NCBI GenBank assembly: GCA_033725935.1
Contig: MU867115.1
Location: 124,001 to 188,000 of the forward strand
Source: Cladorrhinum sp. PSN259
Lineage: Eukaryota > Ascomycota > Sordariomycetes > Sordariales > Podosporaceae
Direction: 5' to 3'
DNA length: 64,000 nt
Made by a program: the position numbers and the translations under genes. Below are positions 1-12,062 of this stretch, one piece after another; the stretch's first letter is position 1, and every line of letters begins with the position of its first letter. Under the pieces are notes generated by a model. The model ran no database searches. It had not been told where the DNA came from and saw only the letters and a list, made by a program, of their open reading frames with translations.

Positions 1-3000
1 TTTATTCTTTGTACATGTACCACCTTTCGTCATATCAAGTTTGAACAAGCAGATATTGTTTTTGTTTCAGCAATATCATAAATCTGTTCCATCGATTTCA
101 ATACTTTCTTTTAAAGACCCTATGTAGATAAGAGAGTGTCTGACAGGCGTACAAGACGCTTATGTCCTAAGAAGCGTATGGTCCGTCTATACTGGACCTG
201 AAAATTATTGAATCACTGCAGCCTAATCCTATTGACCTACTGGGTTTTAGGCTGTTTGCTTGGGGTAGAGCATCAGCAGCCTGAGCGACACCACCACAAA
301 CCGGTTCGACTGCCCCCGCCCTCGCGCCAAGAGCTAAAACGTGTCATCATGGAGCTGGACCACGTAGAACCCTTTCTTCGAGGTCGAGTTCTACGGCAAC
401 AAGGGCTCGATCCTTTGGGATCCGTTAGCCTCATCCGAGTCAGGGGCGACTCGGAGACAAACTCACAGGACGAGTTTAGCGACTACTCCGGCTTGGAGCG
501 ACGCCGGCGACGAGACATGCATCTACGGCTTACTGGCAGTTCTCCATGACCCAGCATCGGTACTCGTAGCCACCAGCTCCAGCGGGGGTCAGTGGTGAGT
601 ATCCCCTGGTTTTGGGTTCGCCAGCGGGATGACCATTCTTCATCAGTTCCCATCGCACTCTGGCTTCAGTTGCTTCATCCAGGGGGTTCTGTGACGCTAC
701 AAAAGGAAGCGCTTATAGGCCACAAGACGTCGTTATCGGAACATTTCCTCTATTGGGACGAAAACAGTGCGGAAGGTTGAATGGCCGAGAGCTCGAAGCT
801 TGACGCCGGGCCGGACCACTTACCACATACTTTGGGGGAATTGGCACGTTGCTCGTGGATGTGATTGATGTCCTGTCCAGTGGAGTCGATTTCCATCACC
901 AGCAGAAGAACAGGGGGCTCAATTAGTAAGAAAGGCAAAGGGTCCCAGAAAAGGTTGGTTAATTGGTTGTTCTAGAAAAAGAAGGACTGTCTAATTAGGT
1001 CAGAAGATAAAATAAAAATGTGGGTGGCCCAAGCTCTCTCAAAAGTGGGTCCCGGTTCATCACCAGCGTCGAACGACTCAGAGTGGTTGAACTTTATGCG
1101 ACACAGCTCTGATGACCTTGACTACCTTATGCTTTCCGGGTATTTTGCAAATAGTATGCTGACGCCATCTCCTGCGTATCAAAGCTGTGGAATGAGAAAA
1201 AGAAATCCGATGCTGCCCCTGCTGGCGGTGCTACCACTGTCGAAGAGGACAACGATAATAATTGGTGCCTTCCACTACAGCCGTTCACTTTTTTAATGCC
1301 AGTTCTCCCCCCACTTTCCATTCATTGACTGCTATTTTCTTTCCCGACTGTCAAAAAACATTAACTCACGATCACTGCGTTCGCTTTTGTCCCTCGCTCT
1401 TAGATTGAAGCGTCGATTTTATTTTCGGACGGGCAATCGCTTCTTCTCGTCCCCTCATTTTCCCACCCAGACGGCCAACTTTCTGATCCCATCTCAAATT
1501 CCTCTCGCCAGCGACGATATTTTCCCGTAGAAACAATTCTTTTAATTTGCAGAGTCGATTTATTCGCCAGTCTCTAGCACAGAAATTTCCGGAAAGTCGC
1601 AGCACATAGCGTCCGGCGAGCGACAAGAAAATGGAAGTCGCTTCTCCAATAGGGATTACTCTGTCTGAACCCCCTCCATTGCCCTTTCATCTCCGTCTGT
1701 CATAATTCTTCCGTAATCAATGCCTATTAAACTGTCCGGACGTTTCTCAAATTACTTTGATTCGCTTTTCTAACTTTTCATGCAGACTACCAGTGCAGTC
1801 AAGCGCCCAATCTCGATGCCATGAGGGGAGCGGAAGGACTTGAGGGGTGAGAAAAGCAAGAATAAACGAGAAATTCGAGGGTTGGAGACAGGGAAGTTGG
1901 AAAGAGAGAGGACATAGGGTGATCCAACCCTCAAGGCAGCCTAATTCTAACTAGAAAACTCCGTTGTTACGTGTGTTGAAGCACTGGGCTCTCGGATAGG
2001 AATGAGGCGGCATTTCGATATCATATATGACTTGATTTCTATCAACGGAAAATTCGGAATTGACAATGAATCAAATAGATAGGGACTAGGGAACCCGAGT
2101 GAAAAAAACATAGAATGTATGAGTTTTTGTACAGAATTTGACCAGCAATTTAACTACCCTAGACAAACAGCGGGGGTATCCCAGACCAGGGTGACCGGTG
2201 AATGCGCCATGTATTCTCTTTCCTTACTCTGAGCAATACCATGTAAGTACTAGCGCATGATCTGAAGTTCTCCTTTCCTTTGGTGCCTTGTGATGTCATG
2301 ATCAGCCACCTCAATGTTTGTTGACATTGGAGGTAGTGATGAGGGCGGAAGGATCCGGCCGGCTTCAATTTGAGTGTAGGAATAACTCTAGGGATAAGCA
2401 TGCTGACGGACTTCCTGCACCACGCTTGGGTTGAGATTCAGCTGACTGCCGGTGGTCCCTGGGAAGCAGTCCTCATTCCCGACCCACCACAACCATAACC
2501 TGACCATTCTTGGGGTTTTATCATCATTTCACATGTCGAATTTCCCGGCGGCAAAATCTTACTGGGGCAAAATATCTTATCAGTGCTGCCAAGTCCAAAC
2601 TTCCAGGTTGCGCTAAAGTATGGCCACAATGGCGTCTGAATTTTGCATAGCAGCTGTTCGAGAACATCAGGATTCGAACTCAATGCAACCAAGCGCTTCC
2701 TGTCCAGGTTGGTCACCGAGTCCCAACCGTTATCCTGCCATTCTGCAATCCTGCCAAGAAGGGAGATTGGCTCCTCCTTCCCCAACCACGCTCCCGGTAA
2801 CATCCTCCGGCTTGGCCCGCACGAAGTTGAACGCCTGATAAGAGTCGCCTCCCAAAACAAGTCCACATCTGGAAAGCCCGTCAAAGTGGGTCAACTAACA
2901 AAAAAGAAAGCTTTCTGGGCAAGCCCCTTCCGAGAGCTTGTAGAAAGCTCGGCCGCTTGGCCCAACTCGGCAGGAAGCAAGTTTGAACGACCACCCAGAT

Positions 3001-3897
3001 CACGGCTGAGATGGCGTTGGCTTCACCTATCAGCTTTTGGCCCCCAAGGATGCGAAACCATGGACGACCGACATGAGTGGCACATATGAAAAGCGGAAAT
3101 GTGATACCCAAGGTGGTAGGTTGCTTTTAAGCATTTACTTTGTGCCAGATTCTCGCCGTCCGCCAATTGGGGGACCTTGAGTATTTTCAGGCTAATCGCG
3201 GTTGCATTTACTCAAACAGAATGACGGGATGCTGCATATCTTCAACTGTTCTGTGTATCCGGGGGATCAGTTTTATTTGCCGCGTTTTCTTCTGCGCACA
3301 CGGGTCGCAACGTGCGGGGAGCAGGCAATGTGCGATGTATCTAAGGAAACCCAACCCGTTCCCCCCCCCAACAAGCGAAGTTGTCCAATTGGACCTGAAA
3401 TGTCGTGATCGCCTGCCCGAACACAATGTTGCAACAAGAAAGTTCCCTCCACCTTGGTCTTTGCTTGCGCTGTGTAAATCACCTTCCCAAAGCGGTCAAC
3501 GTTGTGGCGTCTTCATTGGACGACGTCGCCGAAAACATCCCAGCACTGTCGCATGCAGGGCCCGCCGTCAAACCTTAGATACACTGTCTTGTGAGTCCGG
3601 CTATCTTGGAATGCGGCCGGAATGCACAGTGCACTCTGGGGACCTGCCAGAGAAAGGCAAGATAACGCATGTGTGGGCGGACGGGAGGAAGGTACAACAG
3701 GGGGCCGGGATTGAATGTACCACACTCGTTCGACCGATTGCGTCGATATTAAACTCTACGGCTGGCACTTTTCTGCGACCTTCGACCCCGTGTTCCCGCG
3801 ACTTTCTCCAGGTCCCGAGAGCCAGGTGCGCCCCAAGATTGCACTCTCCCTGCTTCGCTGCTCTTCTTGTTCTTTCCTCAAGAGCTCTGTATCCGCG
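1..3897. other. Gene-poor 3.9-kb stretch, no supported gene
   Basis: Short open frames occur on both strands (largest about 150 codons near 2440-3090, on both strands at once), but none begins with a convincing ATG context, shows a recognisable domain or joins to another frame through good splice sites. The frame open from 3140 to 4048 runs through the first exon and first intron of the peptide transporter and is a chance frame. The last few hundred bases before 3898 are the presumed promoter and 5' UTR of that transporter. No repeat family or RNA gene is visible. Confidence 0.6.
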
Positions 3898-5847
3898 ATG
3901 GGTAAGCGAGATCTATCCCAATTGCAATATCTACTTGCTTCTTCCCCGGCTAACACTTGGATTCAGACACCGTCACCACCGTCGGAGCGGCATCGGTCGC
4001 AGATGTCCGCAAATCGCAAGATGTGAAGAGCGTCCCGGTATACGATAAGGAGACGGCATCAGACCACGTTCAGGAGACATACAATGGGCTGATTCTCCCC
4101 ACCGAGGAGGAAAAGGCGACATTGCGCCGTGTCGCCGGCAGGATGCCTGCCTCCTGCTACTATCTCTGCGCTGTCGAATTCGCCGAACGCGCATCGTATT
4201 ACGGTTGTAATCAGGTTTACAAGAACTTCATCCGTGCCCCGCTCCCACCCGATGGCAACGGCGCCGGTGCATCGGCTCCAGGCTCTCAGTATACCGCTGG
4301 TGCTCTGGGCAGGGGTTCCGTTACTGCCACTGCCATGACTGAGGCCTTCAAGTTTCTTGCGTATGCTCTTCCCATCCTCTTCGGCTGGATGGCCGATACC
4401 AAGTACGGCCGCTTCAAGATGATTTGCTGGGGTGTCGGTATCTGCGGTCTTGCCCACGTTATCATGATCATCTCAGCTCTCCCACCTGTTCTACAGTCTG
4501 GCCATGCCATTGGCCCCTTTGCTCTCTCTCTCTACATGCTTTCCATTGGTGCAGGTAAGAAGCCACAAGCAACATCGTAACTTATCACGGAATGCGCTGA
4601 CAATTTCTCCCACAGCTCAATTTAAGCCCAACATTAGCCCAACGGTCATGGATCAATCTCCGCACAAGGTTGCCCATGTTATTGAGGAGAACGGCGAGAA
4701 AGTCATTGTTGATCCAGAGGAATCAATCAACGGCGTCATGTTGTGGTTCTACCTCCTCATCAACGTCGGCGCCTGCTTCGGTATTCCTACCACCTATCTC
4801 GCCAAGATTGTCGGTTACTGGGCTGCGTATCTGATTCCAACGATCCTCTACTTCATGCTTCCCCCTCTCCTGTGGTACCTAAACCCCAGACTGATCAAGC
4901 AGCCTCCTGGAGGCTCCGATCTCGGCAACGTTTTCAAGGTTCTTGGGGACTGCTTCCGGTACGGAGGCATCAAGAGCATCGGCCGCAAGGGTTTCTGGGA
5001 GGTTGCCAAGCCAAGCGTGCGCGCTGCTGCCGGCACCACCAAAGTCTACGAGTATGATGACCAGTTCGTCGAGGATGTCCGCCGCACTTTCCAGGCTTGC
5101 GGCATCTTCCTTTTCCAGCCCATTTTCAACATCAACGATGGCGGTCTTGGCGCTGCCGCCAACGCACTCACGGCCGGCATGCAGACAAACGGTTTACCCA
5201 ACGATCTTCTGGACAACCTCAACTCCGTTAGTATCGTCGTGATGGTGCCAGTCATGAATCACATCATCTACCCCCTTCTCCGTCGCTGGGGCATCAAGTG
5301 GGGCCCTATTTCTCGCATGACATTTGGTTTCGCTCTCTGCACTATCGGCTCGATGGGGTTCTCCATCCTTCAGCACTACGTCTACAAGACCTCTCCTTGC
5401 GGCAAGAACGCCACTACTTGCGCCGACATTGTCCCCAAGGGCGAGAACTCCCTGTCCAGCGTTTCTTACTCGTACTATGCCATTCCCATCATTCTCACCG
5501 CCATCGCGGAGATTTTCGTCAACGTAACTGCCTACGGCATTGCTTACACTCGGTCTCCCAAGAACATGAAGGGTCTCGTCTCGTCCATCAACCTTTTCAT
5601 GACTGCTATTTCCGCTGCTATTGGTCTCGCCACTGCCCCTGCGATCAAAGACCCTTACCTCGTCTGGGCGTTTGCTGGCCCCACCATTGCCGGCGGCATT
5701 TTGACTGTTGTGTTCTGGTTTACCTTTAACCATATCGACAAGGAGGAGTTTGTCATTAATACTGGAGCTGATGACTTTGTAGTGGAATCTGAGAAGGAAG
5801 ATGAGGAGAAGAAGCGCTCCGTGGTACCCAAGTCTGAGAAGGCTTGA
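3898..5847 (+). CDS. PTR2: POT/PTR2-family proton-coupled oligopeptide transporter
   Basis: Plasma-membrane importer of di- and tripeptides driven by the proton gradient (family knowledge). Three exons: 3898-3901, 3967-4554 and 4616-5847, giving 607 aa, usual for fungal Ptr2. The first coding exon is only ATGG; splicing gives M-D-T-V-T-T-V, and intron 1 (65 nt) has a CTAAC branch point. The second intron (61 nt) interrupts the POT signature: G-A-A-Q-F-K-P-N-I-S-P reads across the junction, followed by V-M-D-Q. The early motif E-F-A-E-R-A-S-Y-Y-G is the POT helix-1 signature. About twelve hydrophobic segments follow, and the tail is acidic and lysine-rich. Most codons end in C, as in well-expressed fungal genes. 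An alternative is that translation starts further upstream, but no better ATG links in frame. Confidence 0.93.
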
Positions 5848-7196
5848 GTATAAATAGGTGTTTTTGATGTATGTATGAAGGTTTTTCGGAAAGTGATTCG
5901 GATATATCGGATTGGGAATTTTTTACTCAAAGTAATACTGCATGCGTTGTCGACATTGCATATAAGCAAGCACTTTGGTTTCTTATGATTTAGTTGAATG
6001 AAAAGAGAATATTCATGAAATTTCTAATCATAACTCTCGCCAGTGCGTATGTGTTGTTGATGATTAAAGAGATGCAGTCAAAATACGGTTCGGCCCGTCG
6101 GTAGGCATCTTAAAATAGTTCTCCATCTCTGACTCGGATCTCCACTGCTGTCAGTTTTTATTCCCGTCTGTTTTGTCGGTCACCTTACCCATTCCCATCA
6201 AGTCGACCGATCCCGTCTCCGTTTGATGGGTAGGTAAGTGGACAGTAACAGTAGGATTGACCCCACCCACCGACCACGCCGTGTGAGTCACAACACCACG
6301 TTTTTTAAACCCGGGATGTACCTGCCGATACGAAATACGGGAGTATAACATTACTATACTATATTATACTGGGACTTACATGGTATGGTACTACTGCTTC
6401 CTGCTGCTGCTGCTGCTGCTGCTGTGTAACGTCGCATAACGGGAACGAACGAACGAGGGAATGGAACGGGAAGGAATAGAGCGGGAGGAATGCGTGTGAC
6501 TTGTAATAAGTTTACATCCATGGCTTATCACACGTGTAAATTAGGATGGATCTCAACCTTATTTTCCCCTGTCTATACAATCTTTTATGTATATGCATAT
6601 TGCGTAACATCCCGAACCTTGTTTTGTTGAAGAAAGTTTATTGTTGTAGATGGGAAGTGTGCTCGTGGGACTCAAACCGGGTATGTCGAAGCCGAAGATT
6701 GAAGGATTGCGTCATGTGTGGTTTTGTTGTAAAATGGGATGGGTTACTATCTACGGGGAATAACACGGGTGTACAGACAGAACTTATACAACCGATGTGA
6801 GGGGCTCGGTATGTTGTGAAACCGATGCTTCTCCAAGGCTAAGATTGCTTTTGGATGGATAGATGATGAAGTAGTTTGAGGTTGGGGTGTAAACCGTACC
6901 TATCTAAACATGTGGTGGGGTAGAGTCTTGGAAGCGAAATATTTCTGTACGGAATGATACGAAGCCAGAGTCCCCTATCCCGATGAATATCCCTGTATGC
7001 GCTTGGTTATAATTCAGAAATTATAGGGTTGTATGTATCACTCAATAATGTTCCAAGTTCACATTAACCTCTACCCTTGTAAGCATCTGAAGATAGATAG
7101 CACCTGGTTTAAACCGGTTGAAAATGCCCTTAGGTGCTCATTTTATCTATACCTACCCTGCCAAAATTAGGGATAATTTCTTCTTCGGCTGTAGAT
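5848..7196. other. Intergenic region between transporter and F-box gene 3' ends
   Basis: This region separates two converging 3' ends and holds no supported gene. It is AT-rich in parts and contains a perfect CTG trinucleotide microsatellite. A frame at 6546-6800 has no recognisable protein and poor codon use. Confidence 0.55.
6401..6424. repeat. (CTG)8 microsatellite
   Basis: Eight perfect CTG units lie in non-coding DNA between two genes. The tract is a likely length polymorphism but has no visible function. Confidence 0.95.
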
Positions 7197-8213
7197 TTAA
7201 GAACAACGGCCATTGGAATCCCGAGGTGGGGCCTCTTGATACTGATACGTTCCCGGCTCAGACTTCACTTTAACCTCCTTTTTCACACCCTTGCCAGTGT
7301 TTTTCGTCACCCTTCCACTCTTCACCTCCTTCATCTTAGTTCTCACTGGCAATGCCTTTTTCGTCCCCGCCATCTTTTTGTTGTTCCTCAGCATCCCCGG
7401 ATTGTCATTGAACCGAAGCGCCAGCGGTTTGTCATCATCGGAATCCTCGCCGTCTGTTAGAGGCTCCTTCTTGATGATTACTTCCTTTGCATCCTCCTCC
7501 TTTTTGACTATTTTGTTAAGCAAGATCGCCATTGGTATTGAATTCTCAGGGTCCTCGTCTGTATCTGCATTTGTATCCTCGATATGTCTCCGCCTAGGAG
7601 CTCGTCTAACATGTCGCTTCATTTCCACGTTTCTTCTAACACAAACTGGCCACCCATTCCGTCCACAATACATTCCCGTCATGTTTCCACACTCAAGACA
7701 CTTCATTTCTGTGTCTCTGGATGATTCTCCGTTCATGAACTGGTCGAACGCGGGTCTGAACAGTTCGACTTCGACGAAGAATCTAGCTCTTTTGAGAGTT
7801 AGGCCTCGGCTTGGGTCGGCTAGCGCTTGCTGGTGCGAGGGCATCCTGACCCATCTGTTGCAGTAGGGACCCATGGCGAGGAAGATGTATGAGCAGAACT
7901 TGTGGGACATGTAGGAAGGGTCTGGACCAATCGGCGCGAATTCGAGTTGTCCAGAGTTTGCAACGCGCCGGGGGATGTTGGGGTTGTATGGTAAGTTGGG
8001 GGCCATGATCACGGGGATTGTCAGTTGGCTGGTGGTCATTTTGAGGTCCGGACAGGCGCTTAGGATCAATGATTTGAGAATTGAGTGTTTGTTCAGGAGG
8101 TAGATTCGCCAGAGGTGGGATGAGGACTTAAGGACCGAGGCGAGGTCATCGAGGCAGGGGATGAAGCTGAGGATGAGAACGTTGAGTTCTAGCGGGAGAG
8201 CCGAGAACGTCAT
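7197..8213 (-). CDS. F-box-like protein with Cys motif and basic tail
   Basis: Single exon, 338 aa. The frame is open about 70 nt further upstream but only from a TTG codon; the first ATG (8213) is placed exactly at an F-box-like opening, A-L-P-L-E-L-N-V-L-I-L-S-F-I, so it is taken as the start. F-box proteins usually recruit substrates to an SCF ubiquitin ligase through Skp1. Fungi also have many F-box-like proteins of unknown role, so the specific target is not known. Near residues 165-190 a short CxxC plus two further cysteines (around Y-C-G-R-N-G) could bind a metal, though it fits no classical finger. The last 110 residues are acidic-then-basic, with repeated K-K-E and K-K-E-P stretches resembling SUMO sites or nuclear localisation signals. 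The function is inferred only from the N-terminus. Confidence 0.7.
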   Translation of the reverse strand: MTFSALPLELNVLILSFIPCLDDLASVLKSSSHLWRIYLLNKHSILKSLILSACPDLKMTTSQLTIPVIMAPNLPYNPNIPRRVANSGQLEFAPIGPDPSYMSHKFCSYIFLAMGPYCNRWVRMPSHQQALADPSRGLTLKRARFFVEVELFRPAFDQFMNGESSRDTEMKCLECGNMTGMYCGRNGWPVCVRRNVEMKRHVRRAPRRRHIEDTNADTDEDPENSIPMAILLNKIVKKEEDAKEVIIKKEPLTDGEDSDDDKPLALRFNDNPGMLRNNKKMAGTKKALPVRTKMKEVKSGRVTKNTGKGVKKEVKVKSEPGTYQYQEAPPRDSNGRCS

Positions 8214-9040
8214 GTTGGCGACTGGGTCGTCCCGTCTCCTGGTGGGATCTCGGTGTGTTTCGGTCTGGGGAACCTGCCCCAAAGGTGTGTCGTTATTTCG
8301 TGGGGCTGTCGGCAGGGGTTTTTGGGTCGCAGATATTGGGCCTGGATATTAACGGTTACGGGTGCAAGTAAACGATGAGACTGAGAATTGGCATTGTATT
8401 CTTGGTAGAGCAAATTTATTGTGTCCTGATGCAGTAAAACTTTGCCAAGGTGGCTTTTGCTGTGGTTGTGCGAGTGAATTTGAAGAATTTTGACTTTTCT
8501 TGGCATTGCCGGCTGGGAGGGCCCCACCTGAATGACCGCACAGTAAAAGCTGCTGCGGCCATGATTTTCGGAGGGAGTTCTCTTCTCCCTTGAACAAATC
8601 GGAAACTTCCCGAGTCGATTTTTACACGCCTATCTCAATCAGAGCATTCTATCTGAATAATCTCATATCAGGGTTAGGGCTATGGCACGATGTCGTGAGT
8701 TGAAGAATCAGCAATTGGGATTATTACCGACTCGAATACTACAGACGAAACAGGGGTATAGTGCTGTGCAGACAGAAATGTGATGCCTAGGAAGGGGTGC
8801 ATCAAGCATGTGGCGCAGTGCGTTTGAGCCGGACAGCCGGGAACCCGATGTCGATTCCCCCAATCATGTCCAACCTGGAGCCCTCCTAAGCGCCGCCATC
8901 ACTGCCATGGAGGCAGCCACGCATCAAGGATTGCTTAACCAGAACTACCCCGCTCCCCGAAGATTTAAGCACTCCCTTTCCCTAGTTAACGTCTATACTC
9001 AGCCAGAGAAACACGAGCTATACGTAGTTCGCAAATCCCG
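8214..9040. other. Divergent promoter region, F-box gene / DUF7924 gene
   Basis: This is an 827-bp region between divergent start codons. A frame at 8808-9065 begins with ATG but is in a different frame from the downstream gene and shows no domain. It could only be an upstream exon if an unseen intron joins them. No clear TATA element was found. Confidence 0.45.
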
Positions 9041-11394
9041 ATGGCGCCCACCCATTCAAAGATGAACCGAAAAACGCTAGAGGGCAATTTGATCTTCTTC
9101 TGGCCTAATCCAACAAAGATACACAAGACCAAACAAGAATATCATACACGTTCTCTCAGAAGCACCCTCCTCGATTTTGACTGCACCATACCAGATAGGC
9201 TCGGCCTCCTGGAATTGCCTGATGGGGACAACGATGCCCGTGTACTCGATACCACGCGGCCTCTTGATGACAGATTCAAGACATTCGGCATCTCCAATCA
9301 GGAGCAACCTTTGATGAATTCGTCCATCGCTCGCTACAGGGATATCAAACAAGAAGCCGACTACCTGTCCACGGGCTTGGACCGAGAGCCGGAGTGGCAA
9401 ACGTTCTTCTTGAAGCACTTTATTGACCCACTTCAACAGGAAGCGAAAGTAACAGATCAAGACTCGCGCCGGTAAGTGAAAGGGAGGAGTTAGATGAAGT
9501 TGATGGACGTGGTTGACGATGAGCTAGGGCATCCCGCAGCAAGTTTTATCATGATTCCTTTCAGTGCGCCCAGGGCAGGCCTTGGACTTTGTTTGGGTCG
9601 AAGTACCAGTTCATGGACAGTGACCGGGAAGGCCTTACTGCGCCGAAGCCAGATTGGACTTTTTTCTATCCCATATACGACTTTCACTCCAAAGCCCACA
9701 GAATCCCCACCTCGACAGCCTGGCCGTGGAACAAGTCACCCAAACAGAGTATAGTCACAAACTTTTCAATGCCTGTCCTTGAGCACCTTGCCCAACATGG
9801 ACTCGATTCGAGCACGGCGGCCGTGTTTCGGAAAGGGGGCAAAAGACCTCCATCAGATGCTATTTGTTTTCCCTGGCTTATTGTTGAGCACAAGATGGCG
9901 GGAAACAAGCAGGAGTTCTGTTATTGTCAAGCTGCAAACGCAGGAGCGGCTGCCATTAGCATGCTCGAAGAGTTGTCGAAGTATGCGAAATCCAGATCAG
10001 AAGAAGCACATGTCCCTCCTGTTGTGACGGTGACCACTGTGGGCAATGTGGTTCGGGTCTGGATTTGTCAAAAGACACCGTCTGACAGTGAACGACGCCG
10101 TATTGTAAGATCTCATGATCCTCTTTCTCTTAAATCTTACCTTTTACTGATTTTCAACTAGGATATGGAGTGCATTTGGAAGGGAGACATGACCGATGTC
10201 CGGGACCTGATTTGCCTCACGGCCATTCTCGAAAACATTCACACGTGGGCTATGCGGGTTTTGCGCCCTTGGATCTCTAGTTATATTGACCTTTGGCTTG
10301 AAAAATTCCCGTTGCCAGTGGTTGAAACAGGCTCCAAAGCTTCAGATTGCTCCAAAGCTTCAGATTGCTCCAAGGCAGATGCCTCAGAGGAATCCGACAC
10401 ATCTACTGACAAGGCATCAGATTCAGAGGAGAGCACTCATTCTATGTTGACACCGCCCACTGACGAAGAGCCCGACGACCTCGTCAGCCAGAATAGTAGG
10501 GAGGGCAATGGGGCAACCGGGAATTCTGGCAGTCCCAAGACTGGGGGGACGTCCATCTTTGGCAGCCTGACCCCAATGCCTGGGATTTCAAGCAGGGAAA
10601 GGGCGCGAGCGAATCTTTTTGGGAATGCGACGACACGTACTGGCATTTTTGGGCGTTCTAATGCTGGAACTTTGACGTTTGGCATCCCCAGTACGAAAAA
10701 AGGAACAAAAGCTGTCGTTTTCGGCAGTGCCAAAACTGGAAGTGGGCTTTTTGGCAATGCGAACGCTTTTGCTTTTGCTTTTGCTTTTGACTCTCCCAAC
10801 ACTGGCACAACCCCGAAGGCGCCCATATTTGGGGGTTTTGGGGCTGCCAATGATGCGAGTTCAGGGCCTTCAGCATCGGGCCCTCCCAGGAGAGGAGCCG
10901 TGATTTTTGACAGTTCCAAAGCCACTTTTGGAACCGGCCTCCGAGCAACTGGATTATTCGGTGGCACCGCCAGCATTCCGTCTACTAAACCTAGTGAGGA
11001 GAAGATCCCCTCGCCCGCGTCCCCTCCCTCCTCATCCGGACAGACTACACGTACTAGAAAACTAAAAGTCGTTGTCAAACTCCCGCCTCCTCCTCCTCCT
11101 CCTCCTCCTCCTCCTCCTCCTCCTCCTCCTCCTCCTCCTCCTCCTCCTCCTCCTCCTCCTCCTCCTCCTCCTCCTCCTCCTACGACAACGCCTTCAACAA
11201 AACCAGATGATACCACGACCATTCAAGTTTCTGATACACCAATCACGATTTCGGACTCGGGATCGGACTCGGAAGACGAAAACGACTCTGGCGGAACCAC
11301 AGGAGGTGGAACGACAACGGCAAGGGGCAGTACTACAACAATGAAATCTAAATCTAAAAATGTACCTGCATGGTCGCCCTTCTACAAGAAGTGA
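9041..11394 (+). CDS. DUF7924 (PD-(D/E)XK-like) protein with FG-rich tail and poly-proline run
   Basis: Exons 9041-9471, 9540-10104 and 10162-11394, giving 742 aa. The junctions keep frame (R-K-F-Y-H-D-S-F-Q; R-R-R-I-D-M-E-C). The conserved fungal domain spans about residues 100-375: P-K-P-D-W-T-F-F near 179-186, a W-L-I-V-E-H-K stretch at 256-262 that fits the ExK part of a PD-(D/E)XK nuclease core, an alanine-rich helix, then H-T-W-A-M-R-V-L-R-P-W. I recognise this as the fungal DUF7924 family; biochemical function is unknown. After it comes an acidic Ser-rich linker with the repeated unit S-K-A-S-D-C, and an FG-dipeptide region (about 464-600; I-F-G-S, L-F-G-N, V-F-G-S, L-F-G-G) resembling nucleoporin repeats. 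Then comes a run of 33 prolines (640-672) and a Thr/Ser/acidic tail. The first acceptor is a choice among three; 9539 gives the best family match. The start codon is uncertain. Confidence 0.72.
10765..10788 (+). repeat. (GCTTTT)4 hexamer repeat inside FG region
   Basis: Four perfect GCTTTT units encode an alternating Ala-Phe stretch within the FG-rich part of the DUF7924 protein. Confidence 0.95.
11086..11181 (+). repeat. (CCT)32 microsatellite encoding poly-proline
   Basis: Thirty-two perfect CCT codons follow one CCG, encoding 33 consecutive prolines. The tract is a pure homopurine/homopyrimidine mirror repeat, so triplex formation and length slippage are expected. The opposite strand is open as poly-glycine only because of this repeat. 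Confidence 0.98.
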
Positions 11395-12062
11395 AAGAGG
11401 CGGACGAAAGGACGTACGATGATGGATTACTAGCATCTCATGATAAGAGACATTTGGAATCCTTGGAAATGTCCTCGGCTCCTAAAGTACTTGGACACAA
11501 GCACACATACAAAATAGGAAGTGTGTGTTGATGATTTGAGCAGGTTTGAGGCTGACAGAGGAGATGATCTTTGAGAATCATCTTTGAGAACCGAGGGATC
11601 AGTGAGATCGCATTGCTGGATTCCAATCGGTCCCTAAGGTTGGTGTATGATAAGTACCACGTAAATATTTAACATCATTTTTGAGGGCGTTTTTGGTCGT
11701 GTTCACCTTTCAGCTTCTGGGGTTTCGGTTTTGCAAGGAGATCGGGATTCATGTTTTCAATTTGCTCCTTTCTTCCTCTGATATATCGTTCCGATAATAC
11801 CAACAACCACTTTAGGGGTCTACCATTCTTTTATATTATGTGCCTCCCTAAATAGTACCGGCATAGTGACGACTATATGGCAGGTAATGCATTCACTCCC
11901 TTTTCTTTTGAAGTAGAACGATTCTCAATAGGTCAACTACTCATAAAAGGACTATTTCCGTTTGCCAACTGATACTAAAAAGACTAGGTAGCCGACGCTG
12001 AAGTCCAGCTTTTAGGAAACCTCCCCCTAAAAACCCAAAACCGCCCCCCCAAAAAACTTTCT
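11395..12062. other. Intergenic region between convergent genes
   Basis: This region lies between two converging 3' ends. It is T-rich with short C runs near 12035-12052. No gene or structured RNA was recognised. Confidence 0.5.

Noticed and set aside
2640..2720. tRNA-like GATTCGAAC motif on the minus strand
   Set aside because: The flanking bases do not form acceptor or T-stem pairs, so it is not a tRNA.
3140..4048. 302-codon plus-strand frame before the peptide transporter
   Set aside because: It runs in another frame through the true first exon and intron, lacks any domain and has random composition.
5194..5733. 179-codon minus-strand frame inside the peptide transporter
   Set aside because: Antisense shadow caused by C-ending codon use in the real gene.
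10437..11222. 261-codon minus-strand frame with poly-glycine
   Set aside because: It exists only because the CCT tract is open on both strands; the plus strand has the conserved domain and introns.
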